Shown: positions 1 through 5,340 of the stretch, piece after piece
Layout of the letters: each line of letters begins with the position of its first letter
How positions within the stretch are numbered: position 1 is the first letter of the stretch
Origin: Pseudomonadota bacterium
Lineage (GTDB): Bacteria; Pseudomonadota; Gammaproteobacteria; SZUA-229
Direction of reading: 5' to 3'
DNA length: 5,340 nt
Assembly (NCBI GenBank): GCA_030836935.1
Contig: JAUPMA010000058.1
Location: forward strand, 1 to 5,340
Translations under genes and position numbers: made by a program
The notes under the pieces: generated by a model
Database searches by the model: none
Told to the model about the DNA's origin: nothing
The model's input: the letters and a program-made list of their open reading frames with translations, nothing else

Positions 1-1259
1 ATGAATACGCCATGTAATTGCGCAATGGCATAACCCAGCGGATGCAAATTCTGATCAGGATGATCCGCCGCCGTGAATGGTGGTTCCAGATCCTGCACAC
101 CGGCGGCGAGGCTGGCGTACGCCATCATTTGTTCGGCCACCTGCAATGGCATGGGTGTTTGTTGCGAAAGTGCAGGCGGTGCATAACGACTCACACCGTG
201 CGATGCAGTCGTGGCAAACGACGGAATGCCTGCGGTTTCAGCGCCGTGATGAGGCTGATCCTGCGGACGCACATCAGCCAGGGTTTGGTGCACGGCGCGA
301 AAAATAAAATCATGCACACTGCGGCTTTCACGAAAACGCACTTCGTGTTTGGCGGGATGCGCGTTCACATCCACTAATGCCGGATCGAGTTGCAAATACA
401 ATACAAATGCCGGATGGCGACCGTGATACAGCACATCCTGATACGCCTGACGAATCGCATGCGCCACCAGTTTGTCACGCACCATGCGGCCGTTGACGAA
501 AAAATATTGCATGTCGGCCTGGGCGCGTGAAAATTGCGGCAAGGCAATCCAGCCACGCAAGCCCAGGCCACCGGCGACCACATCCACAGCGCGTGCATGC
601 CGGACAAATTCCTGGCCGCAAATGGCGGCAATACGCTGCAAATCTTCACCGGCGGTATGTGCGGCACGCAAATTACGCACCACGCGACCGTTATGCTGCA
701 ATTGAATATCCAGATCAAAACGCGACAAGGCAACGCGACTGATCACTTCATCCAGATGATCAAATTCGGTTTTCTCCGCTTTCAGAAATTTGCGCCGCGC
801 CGGCACGTTGAAAAACAGATCGCGCACTTCCACCGTGGTGCCATCCGCATGTGCCGCCGGTTTGAGTTCGCCGGGATTGTCACCCAGCACTTGCCAGCCT
901 TCGGCATCATTCTGTTTTGATGTCAGCGTCATCCGGCTCACCGACGCAATACTGGGCAGGGCTTCACCGCGAAACCCAAGGCTCATCACCCGTTCCAGAT
1001 CATCGAGATTGCGAATTTTGGAGGTAGCGTGACGTGACAGGGCCAACGCCAGATCATCCCTGTGAATGCCGCCGCCGTTGTCACGAATACGGATGCGTTT
1101 GATACCACCCTGCTCGACATCAATATCTATGCGGCTGGCGCCGGCATCAATACTGTTTTCCAGCAATTCCTTCACCACCGACGCCGGCCGCTCCACCACC
1201 TCGCCGGCGGCGATCTGGTTAATCAGCTGATCGGGCATTTGCTGGATGCGGGAAGACAT
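1..1259 (-). CDS. mutL: DNA mismatch repair protein MutL, N-terminal 419 residues (3' end beyond window)
   Basis: MutL is the GHKL-family ATPase that links mismatch recognition by MutS to strand incision and helicase loading. The frame is open from the ATG at 1259 to the window edge. Visible GHKL motifs are [10 protein letters not shown] (16-25), [12 protein letters not shown] (30-41) with E31 and N35 matching E. coli catalytic E29 and Mg-binding N33, RDNGGGI (59-65) with D60, and GFRGEA (95-100). FVNGRMVRD (254-262) and [13 protein letters not shown] (297-309), with the ATP-contacting Lys at 304, belong to the second, S5-fold part. A Pro/Ala/Gln-rich linker follows from about residue 330. 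[12 protein letters not shown] (406-417) opens the C-terminal dimerisation domain in the form I recall from Pseudomonas MutL. MutL is usually about 600-650 residues, so roughly a third is missing, including any endonuclease motif. The start gives nearly the same N-terminal length as E. coli MutL, but no clear Shine-Dalgarno precedes it; Met8 is a weaker alternative. The gene follows amiB by 95 bases. The family call is near certain. Confidence 0.97.
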   Translation of the reverse strand, partial: MSSRIQQMPDQLINQIAAGEVVERPASVVKELLENSIDAGASRIDIDVEQGGIKRIRIRDNGGGIHRDDLALALSRHATSKIRNLDDLERVMSLGFRGEALPSIASVSRMTLTSKQNDAEGWQVLGDNPGELKPAAHADGTTVEVRDLFFNVPARRKFLKAEKTEFDHLDEVISRVALSRFDLDIQLQHNGRVVRNLRAAHTAGEDLQRIAAICGQEFVRHARAVDVVAGGLGLRGWIALPQFSRAQADMQYFFVNGRMVRDKLVAHAIRQAYQDVLYHGRHPAFVLYLQLDPALVDVNAHPAKHEVRFRESRSVHDFIFRAVHQTLADVRPQDQPHHGAETAGIPSFATTASHGVSRYAPPALSQQTPMPLQVAEQMMAYASLAAGVQDLEPPFTAADHPDQNLHPLGYAIAQLHGVF

Positions 1260-1287
1260 GGCGGCACCGTTATGAAAATACACGGCG

Positions 1288-1320
1288 AGTGTAACAGGGT
1301 TGCACACGAGGATAAATTTG
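1288..1320 (-). promoter_or_regulatory. weak candidate promoter for mutL (extended -10)
   Basis: On the minus strand, TGTTACACT (1288-1296) has a TACACT -10 hexamer matching the sigma-70 consensus at four of six positions and preceded by TG in the extended -10 position. A poor -35 (TTTATC, three of six) lies 17 bases upstream. It falls between the GC hairpin after amiB and the mutL start, about 28 bases from the ATG. The match is weak and could be chance; the position is its main support. Confidence 0.2.
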
Positions 1321-1343
1321 AAGAACCGCGCCAGACGGCGCGG
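1313..1343 (-). terminator. GC hairpin after amiB, possible intrinsic terminator or attenuator
   Basis: A perfect 7-base inverted repeat, all G and C (CCGCGCC at 1326-1332, GGCGCGG at 1337-1343), with a four-base loop starts 11 bases after the amiB stop codon. Read on the minus strand it is followed by TTCTTCAAATTTA, which is only moderately T-rich. The stem and its position fit a rho-independent terminator or a partial attenuator between amiB and mutL. The interrupted T tract makes full termination uncertain, and the hairpin could instead stabilise the 3' end of the amiB message. Confidence 0.45.
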
Positions 1344-1354
1344 CCAAAACCTGA

Positions 1355-2665
1355 TCAAACAACCTGCGGAATCACCAGTTCCCTGCCCGGTTTCAGCTGG
1401 TCGCCATGAATGGCATTGCGGGTACGAATGTGTTTGACCGGCACACCGAATTTTTCGGAAATATCAGCGAGGCTTTCGCCTTTGCGCACGGTGTATACCT
1501 TGCCCTTTTGCGCCAGCCAGGTGCCCGGAGGCGCCTTGCGTACAAAATAATCGTTCACGCCACGCAACACAGCCTTGGCCACATTGGTCTGGTGTGCCGG
1601 GGTGCGCAGTTTGCGTTCTTCACGCGGATTGGAGATAAAAGCAGTTTCCAGCAGGATGGCCGGAATGTTCGGCGCTTTCAGCACGGCAAAACCGGCCTGC
1701 TGCACACGCTGCCGGTGTACGTTGCCAACCTTGCTGAGCTCGGCCAATATCTCGTCACCCACATCCAGGCTGGATTGGATGGTGCCAGTGAGTGACAAGT
1801 CCAGTATCACCTGCTGTACCATTTCATCCTTGTCCTCAAGGCTGATGTTGCCAAACAGCATATCGACGTTATTTTCTTTTTCGGCCAGCAGACGTGCGGT
1901 TTCAGATGTGGCACCGCTCACCGACAGCGCGAACACCGAGGCGCCACTGGCGCGCGGATCAGGAAACGCATCAGCATGGATGGATACCATCAGGTCGGCA
2001 TTCTGGTCACGGGCTTTTTTGATGCGGTCACGCAAGCGCATGTAACGATCAGACGTGCGCACCATCACAGCTTTCATGCCGGGCTTGTCATTGATTTCCT
2101 TCTCCAGCTTGCGAGCAATTTCCAGAGTAATCTGTTTTTCCTGGGTACCCAGCTTGCCGCTGGCACCGGGATCGTTGCCGCCGTGGCCGGCATCAATGGC
2201 GATGATGACATCGCGCATTTCCTGCTGCTTCACCGGCGCCGCAAAATTGGGATCCTTGAGTTCAATCACCAGACGATGGCCTTCGCCCTTATCCGGCTTG
2301 AGATAAAAACTGCTGGGTTGTGTCTTGCCGGACAGATCAAGCACCACGCGCAAATCGTCCACATTGCGCACACCGCTGCGCACGCTTTTGAGCAGACCGC
2401 TGCGCATATCATCAAGCAAACCGGCATTGAGCAAACGCGAGCGCTGCAAATCCAGCACTACGCGCTCCGGGTCATGCAACGCAAAGAGTTTGTGCTGTAC
2501 CGGGGAATCGAGATCAAACACCAGACGGGTAACGCCATCCTGCGATGACAGGCGAATACTCTGCACATGCACAGCGCTATCCGCCGCTTTGACAAAAGAC
2601 GGGAGGATGGCAAAGCCACTTAAGCCAAGCAGGCGGGTGAAAAAATTTCGGCGTTTGTTTTCCAT
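1355..2665 (-). CDS. amiB: N-acetylmuramoyl-L-alanine amidase, AmiB/AmiC type, Tat signal, AMIN and LysM domains
   Basis: This periplasmic zinc amidase cleaves the bond between N-acetylmuramic acid and the L-Ala of the peptide stem, splitting septal peptidoglycan so daughter cells can separate. The 436-residue protein starts with a Tat-like signal (KRRNFFT at 4-10, hydrophobic stretch to 25, likely cleavage after VKA at 27). An AMIN septal-targeting domain follows (about 32-138), then Amidase_3 (about 153-373) and one C-terminal LysM (about 389-433, starting [14 protein letters not shown]). Likely zinc ligands are H161 in IDAGHGG, E176 in GTQEKQITL and H230 in SIHADA; the catalytic Glu is E340 in LLETAFISN. 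The insert at about 250-312 matches the autoinhibitory helix region that EnvC/NlpD-type activators displace in the family. I chose the ATG at 2665 because CAGG lies eight bases upstream and the Tat motif follows at once. A GTG at 2704 would add 13 residues ahead of the signal and is unlikely. E. coli AmiB has LysM but a Sec signal, while AmiC is Tat-exported; the symbol rests on domain order and locus. Confidence 0.95.
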   Translation of the reverse strand: MENKRRNFFTRLLGLSGFAILPSFVKAADSAVHVQSIRLSSQDGVTRLVFDLDSPVQHKLFALHDPERVVLDLQRSRLLNAGLLDDMRSGLLKSVRSGVRNVDDLRVVLDLSGKTQPSSFYLKPDKGEGHRLVIELKDPNFAAPVKQQEMRDVIIAIDAGHGGNDPGASGKLGTQEKQITLEIARKLEKEINDKPGMKAVMVRTSDRYMRLRDRIKKARDQNADLMVSIHADAFPDPRASGASVFALSVSGATSETARLLAEKENNVDMLFGNISLEDKDEMVQQVILDLSLTGTIQSSLDVGDEILAELSKVGNVHRQRVQQAGFAVLKAPNIPAILLETAFISNPREERKLRTPAHQTNVAKAVLRGVNDYFVRKAPPGTWLAQKGKVYTVRKGESLADISEKFGVPVKHIRTRNAIHGDQLKPGRELVIPQVV

Positions 2666-2689
2666 AGCGAATACCTGCATCACGCGAAG

Positions 2690-2705
2690 TGTGCGATCTA
2701 TCACA
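2690..2705. promoter_or_regulatory. CRP/Vfr-like palindrome upstream of amiB
   Basis: On the minus strand this reads TGTGA-TAGATC-GCACA, which matches nine of ten specified bases of the CRP-family consensus TGTGA-N6-TCACA with the correct six-base spacer. It ends 24 bases before the chosen amiB ATG. That closeness would favour repression or roadblock over activation unless the transcript starts further downstream. That it is a regulator site is inference from the motif alone. Confidence 0.35.
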
Positions 2706-2797
2706 CAAAGTTATGCCTATAGTTTCGCCTTTTTTTCCGAAAATGCAAGTTAAGAAAATGAATTTTTCCAAGAATTTTATATAGATAGATGATTTTC
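2706..2797 (-). promoter_or_regulatory. AT-rich spacer between tsaE and amiB, probable amiB promoter region
   Basis: Bases 2701-2800 contain 28 G or C by direct count, far below the coding sequence on either side. On the minus strand the tract holds several A/T runs and a TATAAA hexamer (2776-2781, five of six to a -10), but no good -35 at the right distance. A TATAGG hexamer (2715-2720) lies 21 bases after TTGCAT, which is too far for a standard promoter. The composition and the 132-base gap support a promoter for amiB somewhere here. I cannot fix its exact position, and I see no terminator after tsaE. Confidence 0.4.
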
Positions 2798-3280
2798 CTA
2801 GAGTGATGCTTCAGCTATAGCCTGCAACACGCTGCTGCCTTTATCAGTCAGCGCCTGCAAACTCAGCTGGCGGCCAGCGCCTGCATAATGAATTTCGCAC
2901 ACAATATCGGCCTGCGGCAGAAAGCCCGCCGCCTTGTCCGGCCACTCCACCAGGCACACCGCTTCGCCCTCGAAATAATCGCGGCCACCGGCATATTCCA
3001 GTTCTTCGGGATCGGCCAGACGATACAAGTCAAAGTGATAAACCTGACGCCCGCCCAGCGCATACGGCTCCACCAGCGTGTAAGTCGGGCTTTTAACCAC
3101 GCCTTCATGACCGAGCGCGCGCAGAAATCCGCGCACAAACGTGGTTTTGCCCGCGCCCAGTTCACCCTGTAAAAAAATCACCACACCCGCCGGGCAATGC
3201 CGGGCGAGTTCACCGGCCAGTTGTTCCTGTGCCGTTGCATCGGCAAGATAAAATTCACACCGGATCATCAGCACCACCAT
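2798..3280 (-). CDS. tsaE: tRNA threonylcarbamoyladenosine biosynthesis ATPase TsaE
   Basis: TsaE (formerly YjeE) is the P-loop ATPase that works with TsaB, TsaC and TsaD to form N6-threonylcarbamoyladenosine at position 37 of ANN-decoding tRNAs in the cytoplasm. The 160-residue protein has the Walker A GELGAGKTT (39-47), the family segment KSPTYTLVEPY (63-73), YHFDLYRL (81-88) with conserved D84, EELEYAGGRDYF (92-103) and VEWPD (111-115) with conserved E112 and W113. Length and sequence agree closely with E. coli TsaE. Two ATG starts are possible: 3280 overlaps the end of nnr by 26 bases, and 3268 (MIRCEFYLADA) overlaps by 14. The second has GGTGG a few bases upstream and would remove MVVL, so it is a real alternative. 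The overlap implies translational coupling to nnr. Confidence 0.96.
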   Translation of the reverse strand: MVVLMIRCEFYLADATAQEQLAGELARHCPAGVVIFLQGELGAGKTTFVRGFLRALGHEGVVKSPTYTLVEPYALGGRQVYHFDLYRLADPEELEYAGGRDYFEGEAVCLVEWPDKAAGFLPQADIVCEIHYAGAGRQLSLQALTDKGSSVLQAIAEASL

Positions 3281-4748
3281 TCACCAGCGTGCGAATACAC
3301 GCAAACAAATCACTGGCCAGCAAACCGCGTTCGCCAGCTGTTGCTGCCCTGTCACCCGCCAAAGCATGTATCAATACCCCCAGCTCGGCGGCGGATTTGA
3401 GAGAACAGCCCTGTGCCGCCAGTGCCGCAATCACGCCCGTCAGCACATCACCCATGCCCGCCACCGCCATGCCCGGGTTGCCATGCGGACACACGGCACA
3501 ACTTTCATCTGCCGCCGAACGTACCAGGCTGCCTGCACCTTTCAATACCACTACACCGCCATAATGTTGCTGGATGTGCCTGGCCGCCAGGCAACGATCA
3601 ACCTGCACGTCGGCTGTGCTCACACCCAGCAAATGCGCCGCTTCGCCGGGGTGCGGTGTCAGTATCCAGTCAGCGCGCGGGCCGTCATCGCGGGTCAGCA
3701 GTTTCAGCGCATCCGCATCCACCACCTTGGCCTGCCTGCATGCCAGCACTTGCGACAGCAGCTGGCGTCCCCAGTCGTCCTGCCCCAGTCCCGGCCCGAC
3801 GGCGATAACATCGGCGCGATGCAGCAAATCCTGTGGTACCACGCCATCTGCCGAGCCCCAAACCATCAGCTCCGGTCGCGCCGATACCATGGCCGCAACA
3901 TGCTCAGGCCGTGTCACCACCGACACCAGTCCCGCACCAGCGCGCAGCGCCGCTTCCGCCGCCAGACGCGCGGCGCCGGCCATGCCGACATCGCCGCCGA
4001 TTACCAGCACATGGCCATGCTGATTCTTGTGACTGTCGCGCTGGCGCGGCTTTAAAACCTGTTTGATTTCGCCATGACACAACAACCGCGCCTGCGCTGG
4101 CACACGCTGATACAAAAATGCGGGCACGGACAGATCTTCAAACACGATTTCGCCACAATAATCGGCCGCCTGATGTGTAAACAAACCCTGCTTCAAACCG
4201 ATAAAAGTCACAGTCACATCGGCATGCACCGCCACGCCCATCACCGTACCGGTGTCGGCGCTTAATCCGGAAGGAATATCCACGGCCACCACCGGTACGC
4301 CCGACGCATTGATGGCTTCAATCATACTGCGCCAGACACCCGTTACTTCACGTTGCAAACCGGTGCCAAACAAGGCATCCACCACCACATCCACATCTTT
4401 CAGATGTTCGGCATCAATCAATCCCAAACCCAGCGAACACCAGTCAAGACAGGCGCGGCGCGCATCGCCGGCGAGTTTTTCTGTTTCCACCAGGCTCACT
4501 ACATCCACGGCGTAACCGGCGCGTTGCGCCAGCCGCGCCACCACATAACCATCGCCGCCATTGTTGCCCGCGCCGCAACACACCAGCATGCGTTTCGCCT
4601 GCGGATATTTTTCTTTCACCACGGCCAGCACAGCGGCACCGGCACGGTTCATCAAATCGTAACCGCTGATGCCACACTCGTTGATGGCGAGTTGTTCCAG
4701 CTCACGCACCGCAGCTGCTGAATACAATAAACACGGAAATTTTTTCAT
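3255..4748 (-). CDS. nnr: bifunctional NAD(P)H-hydrate epimerase / ADP-dependent NAD(P)HX dehydratase
   Basis: Nnr (YjeF) repairs hydrated NADH and NADPH. The N-terminal domain interconverts the R and S forms of NAD(P)HX, and the C-terminal domain dehydrates S-NAD(P)HX using ADP. The 497-residue length is normal for the fused form. In the epimerase half I see GAGNNGGDGYVVAR (59-72), DALFGTGL (124-131) and DIPSGLSADTG (157-167). The dehydratase half starts near 235 with HGHVLVIGG (244-252), then GPGLG (318-322), DADALKLL (344-351), TPHPGEAAHLL (364-374) and the ribokinase-like nucleotide motif NPGMAVAGMGDVLTG (424-438), whose Asp434 is the expected catalytic base. All key motifs are present, so both activities should be intact. 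The ATG at 4748 has a strong Shine-Dalgarno, AGGAAG, six bases upstream, lying right on the stop codon of the preceding gene. The 3' end overlaps tsaE. Confidence 0.97.
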   Translation of the reverse strand: MKKFPCLLYSAAAVRELEQLAINECGISGYDLMNRAGAAVLAVVKEKYPQAKRMLVCCGAGNNGGDGYVVARLAQRAGYAVDVVSLVETEKLAGDARRACLDWCSLGLGLIDAEHLKDVDVVVDALFGTGLQREVTGVWRSMIEAINASGVPVVAVDIPSGLSADTGTVMGVAVHADVTVTFIGLKQGLFTHQAADYCGEIVFEDLSVPAFLYQRVPAQARLLCHGEIKQVLKPRQRDSHKNQHGHVLVIGGDVGMAGAARLAAEAALRAGAGLVSVVTRPEHVAAMVSARPELMVWGSADGVVPQDLLHRADVIAVGPGLGQDDWGRQLLSQVLACRQAKVVDADALKLLTRDDGPRADWILTPHPGEAAHLLGVSTADVQVDRCLAARHIQQHYGGVVVLKGAGSLVRSAADESCAVCPHGNPGMAVAGMGDVLTGVIAALAAQGCSLKSAAELGVLIHALAGDRAATAGERGLLASDLFACIRTLVNGGADDPV

Positions 4749-4754
4749 TTTTTT

Positions 4755-4760
4755 CTTCCT
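4755..4760 (-). promoter_or_regulatory. ribosome binding site of nnr
   Basis: On the minus strand TAAGGAAG carries both the stop codon of the phosphatidyltransferase gene (TAA, 4760-4762) and an AGGAAG Shine-Dalgarno six A residues before the nnr ATG. The one-base overlap of stop and binding site fits reinitiation by ribosomes finishing the upstream gene, and it fixes the nnr start. Confidence 0.8.
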
Positions 4761-5340
4761 TATTCTGCATCCTGATTTTTTTGTATCCGCCGAAACTGCA
4801 ATGCCTGCCGGATGGTTCGCACATCTTCATGCGGCTGCGCCATCACCAGCGTAATCGCCATTTCCTCTGCCGCTGCCAGCACACAAAAAATCGCCGCCAG
4901 CCGGAATGGCCAGTCCAGCCACTGCATAAACAACAAAAGATAAGCCACCACCGTAACAGCAACCGCCAGCTTGACGCTCCAGGTGTGATAACTGGTGAGC
5001 GTACCGAACTTGATCAAACCCAGCAAAACCGGCAAGGTAAAACTGATGACAATGAGCGCAAAATAAATCCATTCCCGACGCACAATTTCCGGCCACATGA
5101 TCCAGGCTGAAATGGCGAGCACGGAATACACCAGAAAATCACCCCAGCTGTCGAGATGCGAACCCAGCGCGGTAATTTGATTAAAACGACGCGCCAGATA
5201 GCCATCCAGCACATCGGTAAATTCGGAAAAAATCACCACCAGCACAAACCACACTGGCTGATGATAAACAGCCAGAATCAGCAACACCGGCGCCAGCAGC
5301 ACACGAATGAAGCTGACCAGATTTGGCCAGTTGTAGATGT
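4760..5340 (-). CDS. CDP-alcohol phosphatidyltransferase family membrane protein (5' end beyond window)
   Basis: Members of this family move a phosphatidyl or similar phospho-group from a CDP-linked donor to an alcohol acceptor at the inner membrane. The 192 visible residues begin IYNWPNLVSFIR, typical of the first residues of the family, so probably only a few N-terminal residues are missing; the internal GTG at 5302 is not the real start. The full catalytic signature D-x2-DG-x2-AR-x8-G-x3-D-x3-D is present at visible residues 42-67 (bases 5138-5215), with D42, D45, G46, A49, R50, G59, D63 and D67 all in place. About five or six hydrophobic segments follow the usual family layout. The end of the signature reads HLDSWGDF, not the LDPVADK typical of PgsA. 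The substrate is therefore unassigned, and neither pgsA nor pssA is safe as a name. The gene ends 11 bases before nnr and probably shares its transcript. Confidence 0.88.
   Translation of the reverse strand, partial: IYNWPNLVSFIRVLLAPVLLILAVYHQPVWFVLVVIFSEFTDVLDGYLARRFNQITALGSHLDSWGDFLVYSVLAISAWIMWPEIVRREWIYFALIVISFTLPVLLGLIKFGTLTSYHTWSVKLAVAVTVVAYLLLFMQWLDWPFRLAAIFCVLAAAEEMAITLVMAQPHEDVRTIRQALQFRRIQKNQDAE

Noticed and set aside
1976..2548. 190-residue open frame on the plus strand
   Set aside because: It lies wholly antisense to amiB, whose domains and zinc ligands are unmistakable. The plus-strand protein has no recognisable domain and its composition is what a GC-rich shadow frame gives.
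2666..2704. GTG at 2704 as the start of amiB
   Set aside because: It would place 13 residues before the twin-arginine motif and overlap the CRP-like palindrome. The ATG at 2665 has a spaced CAGG and puts the signal peptide at the N-terminus.
2577..2771. Short minus-strand frame starting in the tsaE-amiB gap
   Set aside because: It runs out of frame into the start of amiB, whose signal peptide and domains fit the other frame. The peptide has no recognisable family.
2779..2791. Short ATAGATAGATG tandem repeat
   Set aside because: Only two to three copies of a four-base unit in an AT-rich spacer; too short to be a meaningful repeat.
3366..4055. 229-residue open frame on the plus strand
   Set aside because: It is antisense to nnr, rich in Arg, His and Gln as expected of a shadow frame, with no domain and no supported ribosome binding site.
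4738..4760. A-rich run around the nnr start (possible slippage site)
   Set aside because: The run is explained by the Shine-Dalgarno spacer and Lys codons. The frame continues intact through full-length nnr, with nothing to suggest programmed slippage.

Overview
The window is an ordinary chromosomal housekeeping segment of a proteobacterium, most likely a gammaproteobacterium. All five genes lie on the minus strand. In transcription order, from right to left, they are a CDP-alcohol phosphatidyltransferase (5' end cut by the window edge), nnr (NAD(P)HX epimerase/dehydratase), tsaE (tRNA t6A ATPase), amiB (Tat-type LysM amidase) and mutL (3' part cut by the window edge). The order nnr-tsaE-amiB-mutL is the conserved cluster known from Escherichia coli and Pseudomonas, where miaA and hfq usually follow mutL. 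I cannot name the genus. The coding regions are moderately GC-rich, and the spacer between tsaE and amiB is sharply AT-rich.

Layout: 4760-5340 holds the phosphatidyltransferase. Its stop codon sits directly on the ribosome binding site of nnr (3255-4748), with an 11-base gap. nnr overlaps tsaE (2798-3280 or 3268), so these three genes look like one tightly coupled transcript. A 132-base gap (2666-2797) with an AT-rich tract and a CRP-like palindrome separates tsaE from amiB (1355-2665). A 95-base gap (1260-1354) containing a strong GC hairpin separates amiB from mutL (1-1259). This spacing suggests that amiB, and perhaps mutL, can be transcribed apart from the upstream genes.

The genes do not form one pathway. 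They cover metabolite repair (nnr), tRNA modification (tsaE), daughter-cell separation (amiB), mismatch repair (mutL) and membrane lipid synthesis (the phosphatidyltransferase). The first gene is the only one outside the usual cluster; in E. coli the neighbour of nnr on that side is queG.

I found no mobile element, CRISPR array, RNA gene, toxin-antitoxin pair or defence system, and no previously undescribed system. The points most worth a second look are the CRP-like site before amiB, the AmiB architecture (Tat signal plus C-terminal LysM), the GC hairpin before mutL, and the unassigned substrate of the phosphatidyltransferase.
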